Below are positions 1-8,165 of a stretch of DNA of 64,000 bases, piece by piece. The notes under the pieces were generated by a model. The model had not been told where the DNA came from and made no database searches. It saw nothing but the letters and a program-made list of their open reading frames with translations. A program made the position numbers and the translations under genes. Position 1 is the stretch's first letter. Each line of letters starts with the position of its first letter. This stretch comes from Rhizobium sp. BK376. GTDB lineage: Bacteria > Pseudomonadota > Alphaproteobacteria > Rhizobiales > Rhizobiaceae. The stretch covers positions 372,001 through 436,000 of the forward strand of contig NZ_SLZG01000002.1 in assembly GCF_004341625.1 (NCBI RefSeq). Direction: 5' to 3'.

Positions 1-26
1 GTTGGCGCGCCTGCGTTGGTGAAAAA

Positions 27-194
27 CCCCTCATCCGTCCTTCGGGCACCTTCTCCCCAAGGGGAGAAGACAGGGGCGCCGCACCGTCGCAGCGTATATT
101 CCACTCGGACAAAAAAGGCCTACAACGCGATGGGGCGGCTCGCTCCACTTCTCCCCTTGGGGAGAAGTGCCGAGCGTAGCGAGGCGATGAGGGG
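27..194. repeat. Palindromic rhizobial intergenic repeat element
   Basis: The element begins with CCCCTCATC (27-35) and ends with its reverse complement GATGAGGGG (186-194). Inside are two further near-perfect palindromes built on TTCTCCCC/GGGGAGAA (51-68 and 147-168). The overall layout resembles the mosaic palindromic repeats scattered through rhizobial intergenic DNA. The small reading frame across it (16-228) is an accident of the repeat and has no ribosome site. It may fold as RNA or act as a terminator for the leftward genes that end at 243; that is inference. Confidence 0.75.
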
Positions 195-242
195 TTCCCT
201 CTCGGCGAGAGACTGGGGCCTAAGTTAGGCGGGCGGCCCCAA

Positions 243-647
243 TCAATCCTCTTCGCGCTTCGATCCCAAAAGGTTGCTCAGCACAAAGGCCGCGGCGATG
301 GCGACCGTCAACAGCGGCTGGCTACGCACGACGCCCAATGCGGCTGCCGCCATCGATTCCAGTTCTCTCTTTCGTTCGCGGGCGCGGCGCTCTTCCTGCG
401 CATTCATGACGGCCATGACCACGAGAACGATGATGCCCAGGAGCAGGGCGCCGGCTGCCATGAACAGTGCCGCGCCGATTGCGCCGTATATGGTCGCGAG
501 CCAGATCGCGGTCGCGACGAGCGCAAAGACATAGGCCGTCAGCAGCAGCAGGACGGCAATGGCTACAAAAATACCGTTGCGCTTGGTGCGCGCAACGGTG
601 CGGCTGACGGACCCTGACAGCAGGAGGCTGACGATCGGAAACAGCAT
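243..647 (-). CDS. Small membrane protein, phage-holin-like (holin superfamily) family
   Basis: A protein of 134 residues with two long hydrophobic segments in the first half (about 25-50 and 55-80), a charged Arg/Glu/Lys-rich stretch (about 84-98), and a final hydrophobic segment before a charged tail. This pattern matches the small holin-superfamily / DUF1469-like membrane proteins usually found beside YqjD/ElaB-type genes. The ATG at 647 is preceded by GAGGAGG at good distance; a TTG three bases upstream is the other possible start. It lies 9 bases after the DUF883-like gene and is probably co-transcribed with it. A role in membrane or envelope stress is inferred from the pairing only. Confidence 0.6.
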   Translation of the reverse strand: MLFPIVSLLLSGSVSRTVARTKRNGIFVAIAVLLLLTAYVFALVATAIWLATIYGAIGAALFMAAGALLLGIIVLVVMAVMNAQEERRARERKRELESMAAAALGVVRSQPLLTVAIAAAFVLSNLLGSKREED

Positions 648-656
648 CAAGCCTCC

Positions 657-995
657 TCAGCGGCGGGCAAGAAAGGCGATCAACAGGCCGACGGCTGCCG
701 CCGCGCCGATGGTTGCTGCCGGATGGCGGCGAACGGTTTCGCGCATTTCGCGGGCGCCGCGGCTGTAGCTATCCTGGAGGTCATGCAGAATGTCTTCGCT
801 GCGGCTCAGGAGATCGTCGTATCCCGCCTGCGCCTGATAGCGGATCTTCTTGCTCGTGTTGCTCTTGCTGATGAGCTTGGTCAGCGCAGCGATCTCGTCG
901 CGGAGCGTTTCGAGTTGATCCTCGATCGTGGCCTCGAGATCGTGCAGGCCGCCATTGTGCTTGCTGCGAAGGGGATGGAGGAAGGACGTCGCCAT
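657..995 (-). CDS. YqjD/ElaB-like (DUF883) inner-membrane-anchored protein
   Basis: A 112-residue protein with a polar, predicted helical N-terminal two thirds (heptad-like, residues about 18-75), then the Arg-His-Pro turn and a Gly/Ala-rich C-terminal membrane helix ending in Ala-Arg-Arg. This is the architecture of the DUF883 family (E. coli YqjD, ElaB), tail-anchored proteins tied to stationary phase and ribosome association. The start at 995 is chosen because GGAG sits 8-9 bases before it; a longer frame to 1085 adds 30 unrelated residues. First gene of a two-gene unit with the holin-like gene. Confidence 0.7.
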   Translation of the reverse strand: MATSFLHPLRSKHNGGLHDLEATIEDQLETLRDEIAALTKLISKSNTSKKIRYQAQAGYDDLLSRSEDILHDLQDSYSRGAREMRETVRRHPAATIGAAAAVGLLIAFLARR

Positions 996-1201
996 AATCG
1001 GGTCTCCATTGTTCTGACGCGTCGCTCGCGTCGTTCTAGTCTGTAGTCGCCACTCTGTGCTGGATCCGCCTTGCTGCTGGCACACGCCTGCTCATCCGGC
1101 ATTGATCCATGTCGTTGGCAAATCAACGCGTCGAACGATGAAAGGTTCCAGTGGTCGCTCGCTGCGAGAGACGTCTTGGAGACTGCGCAAGGGTGCAGCT
1201 G

Positions 1202-1993
1202 TCATTCATCGAATGCGCTGTGGGCGAGGACGAAGGGAGTGGCATCCTTCGGTACGCGATTGACCCTGAGCGGGCAGCCGAAGACCTGCTCCAGCATCTC
1301 GTCGGTCATGACCTCTGCGACCGACCCGCCAGCGGCGAGCATGCCGTTCTTCAACAGGACCATTCGGTCGGCGAAGAGGGCAGTCAGGTTCAGGTCGTGC
1401 ATGACTGATATGACGCCGCCGCCGCGCCGGCAGAAGTTGCGCGCCAGGGTCATAATCGTCAGCTGGTGGCTGATGTCGAGGCTGGAGACCGGCTCGTCGA
1501 GGAACAGCCAGCATGGCTTTCCGTCGACGGCGGGCTCGGGGATCTGGCAGAGAACGCGAGCAAGCTGGACGCGCTGCTGCTCGCCACCGGAAAGTTCCTG
1601 ATAGAAGCGCCCTTCGAAACCGGCGAGATCGACGGCCGCCAGGGCGTCGGCGACGATCCGCGCCGTCTGTTCCGGATGGCTGTTGCGCCCTGATGTCAGG
1701 CCCATGGCGATGATTTCGCGAACGGTGAAAGGAAAGGAGATGGTGCTTGCCTGCGGCAGCACTCCGCGCATCATCGCGAGCTGCCAGGGCGCCAGACTAT
1801 GGATCTCCTCGCCATTCAGCCGGGCCGAACCCTTATAGGCAAGCTCTCCCGAGATTGCCTTCATCGTGGTGGTCTTGCCCGAACCGTTGGGGCCGCAGAT
1901 CGCGGTCAGTTCACCGGCTCGTGCAACGAAGGACAGATCGCCGACGACTGTCTTGCCGGAGAGTCGGACGGAAAGGTTTTTAGCTTCGATCAT
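1202..1993 (-). CDS. hmuV: Heme ABC transporter ATP-binding protein HmuV
   Basis: The 263-residue protein carries Walker A (GPNGSGKTT), the ABC signature LSGGEQQRVQLAR and Walker B (WLFLDEPVSSLD) in order, with a final switch His (MHD). Its length is typical of heme/siderophore importer ATPases. It powers the HmuU permease that moves heme from periplasm to cytoplasm. Last gene of hmuPSTUV; the start at 1993 is 7 bases after the hmuU stop, and the upstream extension of the open frame overlaps hmuU and is rejected. Confidence 0.95.
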   Translation of the reverse strand: MIEAKNLSVRLSGKTVVGDLSFVARAGELTAICGPNGSGKTTTMKAISGELAYKGSARLNGEEIHSLAPWQLAMMRGVLPQASTISFPFTVREIIAMGLTSGRNSHPEQTARIVADALAAVDLAGFEGRFYQELSGGEQQRVQLARVLCQIPEPAVDGKPCWLFLDEPVSSLDISHQLTIMTLARNFCRRGGGVISVMHDLNLTALFADRMVLLKNGMLAAGGSVAEVMTDEMLEQVFGCPLRVNRVPKDATPFVLAHSAFDE

Positions 1994-2000
1994 CTTGATG

Positions 2001-3122
2001 TCACAGGCTGAGGCGCGAGCGCTGGCGCAGCAGGATCCACAGGAAGAACGGTCCTCCGACGGATGCGGTGATGATGCCGATCGGCAGTTCTGCCGGCACG
2101 ACCAGGGTGCGGGCCAGGACGTCGGCAAAAATCAGTAGCGAACCGCCGAGGAGTGCCGAAGCCGGCAGGAGATAACGATGGTCGGGGCCGATGACCATGC
2201 GCAGCAGATGCGGCACGACGATGCCGACGAAGCCGATGCCGCCGCTGACGGCGACCGATGCGCCTGTCGCGCCCGCGACGGTAACGATCGCGATCGTCTT
2301 CAGTCGCTGGACAGGAATGCCCATGTGGAAGGCCGCTGCTTCTCCGAGCGTGATCGCGTTGAGGCCGCGGGCCATGAAGGGCATGGCGACCAGCGACAGC
2401 AGAATGATCGGGCCGGCGGCGGCGATCTTGATCCAGGTGGCTCCGGAGAGCGAGCCCATGCCCCAGAAGGTGAGGTCGCGCAATTGCCGATCGTCGGCCA
2501 TGTAGATCAGCACGCCGGTCAGTGCCATGGTCATGGCGCCGAGCGCGATGCCGGCAAGCAACATCGTTGCAACAGAGGTTTGGCCGTTGCGAGTGGCGAT
2601 GCGGTAAAGCAGCAGCGTCGTCACCAACCCGCCTGTGAAGGCGGCTAGCGGCAGGGCGTAGATGCCGAGCCCATTGTAAAGCGGCGCGGCAATTCCGTTG
2701 CCGAGTACGATCATCACGACAGCGCCGAAGCTTGCGCCCGAGGAAACGCCGACGAGACCGGGATCGGCAAGCGGGTTGCGGAACAGCCCCTGCATGATCG
2801 CGCCCGAGACTGCCAGCGAGGCGCCGATCAGGAAGCCCAGCGTGGCGCGAGGCATGCGGATGTCCAAGATGATGATCCGGTCGCGGGTGCTGAGCACGCC
2901 ATCGGCCTTGCCCATGGCCACGCTTCTGATGACGTCGACGAAGGAGGCGTCCGATGCGCCTGTCGTTACGGAAAACAGCAGAGAGAAGATCGCCACGACA
3001 ATCAACGCAGCGATCATCAGCAGAGCCAGCCGCGAGCGATCGCCGGCGCGATAGCGTGACAGGATGGTGTCTTGCCGCCTTGCCATGTCCGTCTGCCGCG
3101 CCGCCGCTTCGCCGAAGGCCAT
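2001..3122 (-). CDS. hmuU: Heme ABC transporter permease HmuU
   Basis: A 373-residue, very hydrophobic protein of the FecCD/BtuC permease family, with about ten predicted membrane helices. The family hallmark segments around NPLADPGLVGVSSGA (about residues 128-142) and the C-terminal GGIGFVGIVVPHLLR region, which contacts the ATPase, are clear. A hydrophilic N-terminal leader of about 35 residues precedes the first helix, slightly longer than in enterobacterial homologues. It lies 1 base after the hmuT stop and is followed by hmuV, so translation is probably coupled along the operon. Confidence 0.95.
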   Translation of the reverse strand: MAFGEAAARQTDMARRQDTILSRYRAGDRSRLALLMIAALIVVAIFSLLFSVTTGASDASFVDVIRSVAMGKADGVLSTRDRIIILDIRMPRATLGFLIGASLAVSGAIMQGLFRNPLADPGLVGVSSGASFGAVVMIVLGNGIAAPLYNGLGIYALPLAAFTGGLVTTLLLYRIATRNGQTSVATMLLAGIALGAMTMALTGVLIYMADDRQLRDLTFWGMGSLSGATWIKIAAAGPIILLSLVAMPFMARGLNAITLGEAAAFHMGIPVQRLKTIAIVTVAGATGASVAVSGGIGFVGIVVPHLLRMVIGPDHRYLLPASALLGGSLLIFADVLARTLVVPAELPIGIITASVGGPFFLWILLRQRSRLSL

Positions 3123-3123
3123 G

Positions 3124-4056
3124 TCAGCCCCCGTAGATCGCGGTGTTCAGTTCGCGCACCGTGCTTGCGGTGCGCGGGCCGAAGCCGAGCAGATGAAGGC
3201 CGTCCATGCGGATGACGGCCTTCTTTTCGGCAGCCGGCGTCAGCGACAGAGCCGGCTGCTTCAGCAGCTCGTCGTTGGTGATCGGGTGCTCGCCGCCATT
3301 GCTCATGACGAGGATCACGTCGGGTTTCGCCTCGATGATCGCCTCGTCGGTCAGCGGCTTGTAGCCGGGGAAGGTGCCGACCGCGTTGACGGCGCCGGCG
3401 AGCTTTATGATGCCGTCGGCGGCGGTACCTGTGCCTGATGCGAGGATCTTGCCGCCCTGGGCGCTGAGGACGAAGAGCACGCGTTTGCGCTCCGCCTCCG
3501 GCCGCTTGGCGGCTTCGGAGATCGCCGCATCGAGATCGGCTGACACCTTGTCTTCAAGCGCCTTGGCCTTGTCGGGCACGCCGAGGACTGCACCGACAGT
3601 CTCGATCTTCTTGACGATGCCGGCGCGGTCATAGCTCTGCGGCACGGTCTCGAAGGGGACGCTGGCATTCCGGAGAACAGCAAGCGCCTCCGGCGGTCCT
3701 GATCCATCGACGGCGATGATCGCGGTCGGGTTGACCGCGAGGATGCCCTCCGGCGACAGCTGGCGCATATAACCGACATCGGGAAGCTTTTTTGCTTCCT
3801 CCGGATAGGTGCTGGTGGAGTCGCGGGCGATCAGGCGCTTCTCTTCGCCGAGCGCGTAGACAATCTCCGTCACGTCACCACCGATCGAGACCAGGCGGGA
3901 AGTGTCGACCTTGGCCGGTTCCGTGGCATGGGCTGGCCGGACGAAGCCGTAGCTGCCCTTGACCGGACCGACGGGCACAAAGGGCAGTGACATGACGACG
4001 AGCGTCAGCGCGACTTCCCAGGGTTTGATGCGCCCGGCATTCCTCAGAATGTTCAT
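3124..4056 (-). CDS. hmuT: Periplasmic heme-binding protein HmuT
   Basis: A 310-residue class III (TroA/FecB-like) substrate-binding protein. Residues about 12-28 form a signal-anchor stretch and the mature part begins near the Ala-His-Ala at about 43-45. Typical landmarks are the SIGGDVTEIVYALG segment, the ARDSTSTYPEEA loop, and VGYMRQLSPEGILA, in which the conserved Tyr could be a heme ligand (family knowledge). It receives heme after TonB-driven outer-membrane transfer and delivers it to HmuUV. The start at 4056 leaves an 11-base gap after hmuS; a longer open frame to 4122 overlaps hmuS. Confidence 0.93.
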   Translation of the reverse strand: MNILRNAGRIKPWEVALTLVVMSLPFVPVGPVKGSYGFVRPAHATEPAKVDTSRLVSIGGDVTEIVYALGEEKRLIARDSTSTYPEEAKKLPDVGYMRQLSPEGILAVNPTAIIAVDGSGPPEALAVLRNASVPFETVPQSYDRAGIVKKIETVGAVLGVPDKAKALEDKVSADLDAAISEAAKRPEAERKRVLFVLSAQGGKILASGTGTAADGIIKLAGAVNAVGTFPGYKPLTDEAIIEAKPDVILVMSNGGEHPITNDELLKQPALSLTPAAEKKAVIRMDGLHLLGFGPRTASTVRELNTAIYGG

Positions 4057-4067
4057 GATCCCAACCC

Positions 4068-5123
4068 TCAAGCGGCGACGCTGGTTCCGGCCTTCGGCAA
4101 GGCCTCGATGATCGCGCGCCATTCGTCGCGTTCCGCAACCCCTTCCTTCCGCTTGCCGAAGAACTGGATGATCATCTCGCCCTTGGCATCATAGGCTTCG
4201 AAGGATGTGACGTGGCCGTCGACAGTCGGCTTGCGCACGGCCCAGGCCTCAGCGATGTGGTCCTGGCGCAGATGCAGGTGGAAGGTCGGGTCCATGACGT
4301 TGATCCACGGGCCCAAGGTCTTGACGTTGAAGATCGGCCCTGAGTGAATCTGGACGATGCCGTCATTGGCGACGAAGCACATGATCGGCAGTCCATCTTC
4401 GACGGCGGCCCGCATCATCTCGGCCACGGCGCCGTCTTCGAGCTTCCAGGCATAGTCGTCGCCGACGCTGCGGATCGCGGCCTGGCGCCCGATTTTCAGT
4501 TTCTTCAGCATGCCGAAGAACTGGTGCGTATCCGTCATGCGGCCCCAGTGATCGCGCAGCTCCTCGCGGCTGACATCGCCATCCACCTCGCCGTTGCCCC
4601 CCGCGGAACGGTCCTCGACGAATTCCTGGGACTGATCGTCGATCCTGAGGTCGGCGACCATGGCGTGATAGGCTTCCACGTTGGAATCCGGCCGTAGATG
4701 AACCTTGTGGACCGCGGTGCCCGCCTTGTCGAAGAACTGCAGGCTGAGACGCTGCGTTTCGCCATCATCCTTGGTGACGGCAAAGCCGTGAACCCAGCGG
4801 CTGGGGAAGATGCGCAGGTCGATGTTCTCGCCGAGCACGATCGCCGATTGCTTGCCGGCCTTGATGTTCTCGTAGACGCCGATTTTCTCGTGCACGGCAC
4901 TCTCGTTTCGCGACAAGGCGAGAACCTCGCCCAGCCCGGCGACGCGCGCCAGAAAACGTTCGACATCGGCGTCGATGCGGGTTGCCGTCAGCCCGACTTC
5001 GGCGGCAACGAGAGCCGCCTCGGAAATGCCGAGCTGGACTGCGATATCGCGCTCACGCATTTTCGGGTTTTCGAGCCGGTAGGCGCGGATTTCGGCGGGG
5101 GTCGGTCTGGTCCTGTCAGTCAT
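4068..5123 (-). CDS. hmuS: Hemin transport/degradation factor HmuS
   Basis: A 351-residue cytoplasmic protein of the HmuS/ChuS/ShuS family, with the family's two structural repeats (about 40-175 and 215-345). The second begins with the HQFFGMLKKLKIGRQAA-type heme-loop segment. Members bind incoming heme and in some species open the ring. It is the second gene of hmuPSTUV, 9 bases downstream of hmuP. Because the window also encodes an IsdG-type enzyme at 8166, HmuS may be mainly a heme-trafficking partner here; that is inference. Confidence 0.93.
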   Translation of the reverse strand: MTDRTRPTPAEIRAYRLENPKMRERDIAVQLGISEAALVAAEVGLTATRIDADVERFLARVAGLGEVLALSRNESAVHEKIGVYENIKAGKQSAIVLGENIDLRIFPSRWVHGFAVTKDDGETQRLSLQFFDKAGTAVHKVHLRPDSNVEAYHAMVADLRIDDQSQEFVEDRSAGGNGEVDGDVSREELRDHWGRMTDTHQFFGMLKKLKIGRQAAIRSVGDDYAWKLEDGAVAEMMRAAVEDGLPIMCFVANDGIVQIHSGPIFNVKTLGPWINVMDPTFHLHLRQDHIAEAWAVRKPTVDGHVTSFEAYDAKGEMIIQFFGKRKEGVAERDEWRAIIEALPKAGTSVAA

Positions 5124-5132
5124 CGTTCATGC

Positions 5133-5306
5133 CTATTTGTTGAGAATGAGCTTGCCTTGGCGGGTGATCTTCATCCGATAGACGGCGCCCTCATGCCTGA
5201 TCATGATTTCGCTCTGGCCACGGAAAATCTCCGCACTTTCGACGGTTCTTACCTGCTGCACGACCGGTGGCGGCATCGGTTGTAGTGGTTTCTTCTCAGC
5301 AATCAT
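5133..5306 (-). CDS. hmuP: Hemin uptake protein HmuP
   Basis: A 57-residue protein found by translating the complement. It has a Pro-rich start and then the whole HmuP family core: SAEIFRGQSEIMIRHEG, followed by YRMKITRQGKLILNK at the C-terminus. The start at 5306 follows AAGGCAAG. HmuP is the first gene of the heme operon; in Bradyrhizobium the protein is a coactivator needed for heme-receptor gene expression (family knowledge). The promoter region with its IRO box lies about 60 bases upstream. The gene is often missed by gene callers because of its size. Confidence 0.93.
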   Translation of the reverse strand: MIAEKKPLQPMPPPVVQQVRTVESAEIFRGQSEIMIRHEGAVYRMKITRQGKLILNK

Positions 5307-5363
5307 CTTGCCTTTTTGCCTGAAAATTCATGGGGGCCTGGGGTGCTTCCGGGCCAGATTTAT

Positions 5364-5420
5364 CTTGACTCACATACTCATCATTTTTTAATGACGCAAT
5401 AGAAGACAATAAGAGTCAAG
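5364..5420. promoter_or_regulatory. Divergent hmuP / 5455-gene promoter with IRO (RirA) box
   Basis: TGA-N9-TCA, the iron-responsive operator recognised by RirA in rhizobia, lies at 5366-5380. For the rightward gene, TTGACT (5365-5370) and TTTAAT (5387-5392) form a good -35/-10 pair with 16-base spacing that overlaps the box. For hmuP, TTGCGT (complement of 5394-5399) and TATGTG (complement of 5371-5376), 17 bases apart, put the -10 inside the same box. An exact 8-base inverted repeat, CTTGACTC (5364-5371) and GAGTCAAG (5413-5420), flanks the intergenic core. One RirA dimer could therefore silence both directions when iron is plentiful. Confidence 0.75.
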
Positions 5421-5454
5421 TTTAATTTTCAGTCCGGATATTTGGAGTAGATCG

Positions 5455-5901
5455 ATGCGAATGAAGACGATCCTGACAGTGGTTGCCGCCGGTGTGGTCG
5501 GAGCTTTCAACGTCGTTCAGGCATGCGCCGAGGATGCGGCTGCCGCGACCGCTCAGACGCAGAAAATCAATGTCGAGCTGAACGCGCTCGCCCCTTCCCA
5601 GAAGGGCTGCATGATGACCTTCGTCGCTGAAAACGATCTTCCGACTGATATCAATAAGATCTCCTTCGAGCTCGCCTTCTTCAATGAGAAGAGCACCGTC
5701 GATCGTGTCACCGTGCTCGATTTCCGCGATCTGCCAATCGGCAAAAAGCGGGTGCGGCAGTTCGATATGCCCGGCGTCAAATGCGAAAGCGTCAGCCGCA
5801 TCATCATCAACGACACGCCCGTCTGCGACGGACCGGCAGCTGGTGAATGCAAGAAGGCGCTTCAGACCAGATCACAGATCTCCGTTCCCTTCGAGGGCTG
5901 A
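5455..5901 (+). CDS. Conserved periplasmic protein upstream of tonB
   Basis: 148 residues with a clear Sec signal peptide (about 1-25) ending at Ala-Cys-Ala or shortly after. The mature part has a predicted beta-rich fold and three Cys residues in CMMTF, VKCES and PVCDG contexts, suggesting a disulfide. I do not recognise a named domain. The start at 5455 has GGAG 7-8 bases upstream. It is the first gene after the iron-box promoter and only 59 bases before tonB, so it is probably iron-regulated and works with TonB-dependent uptake in the periplasm. Confidence 0.8.
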   Translation: MRMKTILTVVAAGVVGAFNVVQACAEDAAAATAQTQKINVELNALAPSQKGCMMTFVAENDLPTDINKISFELAFFNEKSTVDRVTVLDFRDLPIGKKRVRQFDMPGVKCESVSRIIINDTPVCDGPAAGECKKALQTRSQISVPFEG

Positions 5902-5960
5902 GCAATCGAGCCGGCGCCGACCCCGGTTTGGCCGGCATGCCACCAAGGGCGGACAGTGTC

Positions 5961-7355
5961 ATGAAGAGTTCAATCAAGGTCAGATCGAAGTCTCCCGTCG
6001 CGATCATCCCGCGTGTCGAGGATGGGCCGGGTGTCAACGACAATGTGCCGGCGATGCTGCCGGGCCACCAGCTCTCTGATCTTGAAGGCGTACCGCGCCA
6101 GCCGGAGGCGGAGTCAGTCGTCTACTACAACCGCGTGACGCAGATTGAATCCTTTCCGGCGCATCCGAAGCAAGAGCCCGATAAGGCCGCCGACGTGCCT
6201 GCCATGGAGGCGAAGCGCGAGGCAAAAGCCTCGATCGTCAAACCCGGCAAGCGCCGTGTTGCAATCGCCTGCCTCTGCTCCTTCCTGTTTCACGCTGCCG
6301 TCTTTGCCGCGCTGGTGACGACCTTCGTTGTCACGCCTGACGAGCCGCAGGAAGAGGCGGGCGAGGCCATCAGCGTCATCATGCTTGGAAGCGATGCGGA
6401 TGAGCAGGCTGCCGGAGAGGAAAGCAAGGAGCCTGAACAGGTCGTTGCAGATGCCGTCCAGCCGGAAACCGTCCAGCAGACGGAAACAAAGCCGGAGCAG
6501 GTCCAGCCCGTGGAGCCCCAGCAGACGGAGGCCCAACCGACCGAAATCACCCAGGCGGTGCAGCCGACGGAAGCACAGCAGCCGCAACCGGATGAGGTTC
6601 AGCCCGCCCAACCCGAGGTCTCGCAGGTTTCGCCCGAGACCGTGGTGACACCCGAGCCTGAGGTGTTGACCTCGACGGCACCCGCAGAGTCGACCGTCGA
6701 CCAGCCGATGGCGACGCAGGTGCCTGAGACCGTCCAGCCGGAAGCGCAGCCGCCGCAGCCGGCGGAGGTTCAGCCGAGTGTGCAGCCGGTCGAAACCGCC
6801 GAAGTTCAACCCGAACCCCAGGTGCCCGAAGAGGTCGTAACGCCGACTGAAAAGCCGCCTGTGCCGAAGCCGCCGGTGGAAAAGCCGAAAGTCGCCGCCA
6901 AGAAGGAGCCGCCCAAGCCGGAGCCGCCGAAGCCGGCGAAGGTCAAATCCGGATCGAGGAGGCAGGACGAGGAAGACACCAAGAAAGGCGCCTCGACGGG
7001 CAGCGAAACGGCACAGTCCGATCAGAATTCGGAAGGTGCTGCAAACCGTAATGGCTGGGGTAGTGCGGCGGTCGCAAATTATCCCGGCAAGGTGCAATCG
7101 CGCATTCGCCGGTCCGTGCGTGTGCCGACCGAATACAAGCGCATGACCGGCAATCTCAGGGTTCTGGTGAAGCTCACGATCAATGCGAGCGGCGATGTGG
7201 CCTCCCTGTCGCTGGCGCGCAGCTCGGGCATACCGGATCTCGATCAGGCCGTTCTCGATGGGGTCCGCCGTGCCGCACCGTTCCCGTCGCTGCCGCCTGA
7301 GTGGGGCAAACCGAGCTGGACCTTCACTCAGGAGGTACAGGTAACAGGTCCCTGA
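5961..7355 (+). CDS. tonB: TonB energy-transducing protein
   Basis: 464 residues. A hydrophilic cytoplasmic N-terminus of about 95 residues is followed by a single membrane helix (about 100-125, containing the SFLFHAAVF core with the conserved Ser-His), a long Pro/Gln/Glu-rich periplasmic spacer (about 150-370), and the TonB C-terminal domain (about 385-464, NYPGKVQSRI to the end). TonB passes proton-motive energy from ExbBD to outer-membrane receptors, here presumably a heme receptor encoded elsewhere. The long leader before the membrane helix is larger than in enterobacteria. The ATG at 5961 is chosen because the upstream frame overlaps the preceding gene; the start has no strong ribosome site. 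Confidence 0.93.
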   Translation: MKSSIKVRSKSPVAIIPRVEDGPGVNDNVPAMLPGHQLSDLEGVPRQPEAESVVYYNRVTQIESFPAHPKQEPDKAADVPAMEAKREAKASIVKPGKRRVAIACLCSFLFHAAVFAALVTTFVVTPDEPQEEAGEAISVIMLGSDADEQAAGEESKEPEQVVADAVQPETVQQTETKPEQVQPVEPQQTEAQPTEITQAVQPTEAQQPQPDEVQPAQPEVSQVSPETVVTPEPEVLTSTAPAESTVDQPMATQVPETVQPEAQPPQPAEVQPSVQPVETAEVQPEPQVPEEVVTPTEKPPVPKPPVEKPKVAAKKEPPKPEPPKPAKVKSGSRRQDEEDTKKGASTGSETAQSDQNSEGAANRNGWGSAAVANYPGKVQSRIRRSVRVPTEYKRMTGNLRVLVKLTINASGDVASLSLARSSGIPDLDQAVLDGVRRAAPFPSLPPEWGKPSWTFTQEVQVTGP

Positions 7356-7373
7356 GATTGGCATGGTAAAATA

Positions 7374-7413
7374 TGATAAAAATAATCAACTTTATACTTG
7401 ACTGTAAAAATCA
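7374..7413 (+). promoter_or_regulatory. Tandem IRO (RirA-type) boxes upstream of DUF2325 operon
   Basis: Two copies of TGA-N9-TCA stand 25 bases apart, centre to centre: 7374-7388 and 7399-7413. The second extends to the palindrome CTTGA-N9-TCAAG (7397-7415) and overlaps a -35-like TTGACT (7398-7403). Both lie in a short A+T-rich gap between tonB and the next operon. This is the established RirA target pattern in rhizobia, so the three genes 7482-8480 are very probably derepressed under iron limitation. Confidence 0.75.
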
Positions 7414-7481
7414 AGTTTTGTAGGGTCCGTTCGCGGTCGGGGAATCGAGCCGCATCAGAGCAATCAGCGAACGGGTGATGC

Positions 7482-7880
7482 ATGGCGCATAAGGGCAAGA
7501 GGGACTTCAACCGCGATACCCGCGAGGAGGAGATTGCGGTGCAGGTCTCCGGCAAGTCCAAGTTGGACGGACGCAGCTTTCTTTATGTCGGCGGACGCGA
7601 TTGCCAGGTGGCGCATCTGCGCCAGATCGCCAGCAATTTCGGCGCCGAGCTTATCCATCATGACGGTGGCCTTCGCGAGGCGGTTTCGCGGATCGATACC
7701 GTTCTGCCTTCCGTCGACTGCGTCTTCTGCCCGATCGACTGTATCAGCCACGACGCGTGCCTTCGCGTGAAGACCGGCTGCAAGAAGTTCGGCAAGGCCT
7801 TCATTCCACTGCGCAATGGCAGCAAGTCCAGCCTTGAGCGGGCGCTGCAGACGATGAACGACCGAGACCATTCCCGATGA
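7482..7880 (+). CDS. DUF2325 domain protein in iron-regulated operon
   Basis: 132 residues. The core from SFLYVGGRDCQVAHLR onward (about 28-110) matches the DUF2325 family: a Rossmann-like start, a His-His-Asp-Gly-Gly segment (about 60-64), and a Cys cluster (CVFCPIDC, then two more Cys before a Lys-Lys pair). The function of the family is unknown to me. The Cys/His content and the position behind two iron boxes, ahead of a heme-degrading enzyme, suggest metal or heme sensing or handling. Its last four bases overlap the start of the next gene (ATGA). Confidence 0.85.
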   Translation: MAHKGKRDFNRDTREEEIAVQVSGKSKLDGRSFLYVGGRDCQVAHLRQIASNFGAELIHHDGGLREAVSRIDTVLPSVDCVFCPIDCISHDACLRVKTGCKKFGKAFIPLRNGSKSSLERALQTMNDRDHSR

Positions 7881-8155
7881 AGGATAAGGGCCCTGACGGC
7901 TACACGATGATCGGCCTGCACAAGCTTGCCGGCAAGACCGGAGACGCGCTGGTGCCGGAGCTTTACCAGCTGCTTATCGAGCGCGACCGGGGGCGCCGGA
8001 TCGCGCCCAACGTCGTGTGCTTCCCATTCTGGGCGGCGAGGCTTCCGGGCGAAGCATCGAGCGAGCCGCTCGGCACTGCCGCCGACGAAGGCCGGAATGT
8101 GATTGCCTTCGCGCAGCCGGCGCGCAAGACTGCCGATCGCAGGAAAAAGGTCTGA
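7877..8155 (+). CDS. Unknown protein between DUF2325 and heme-degrading enzyme
   Basis: 92 residues, starting at the ATG that overlaps the DUF2325 stop by four bases, so translation is coupled. The N-terminal part (KDKGPDGYTMIGLHKLAGKT) and a central FPFWAARLP segment look conserved-type, while the Arg/Lys-rich tail looks disordered. There is no signal peptide, no membrane helix, a single Cys, and no family I recognise. By operon position it should take part in heme or iron handling under iron limitation. Confidence 0.75.
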   Translation: MKDKGPDGYTMIGLHKLAGKTGDALVPELYQLLIERDRGRRIAPNVVCFPFWAARLPGEASSEPLGTAADEGRNVIAFAQPARKTADRRKKV

Positions 8156-8165
8156 GAGGTCCCTC

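Noticed and set aside
6114..7364. 416-codon frame opposite tonB
   Set aside because: Antisense to the Pro/Gln-rich spacer of TonB; its Leu/Arg/Gly-rich composition is the mirror of that repeat and there is no ribosome site.
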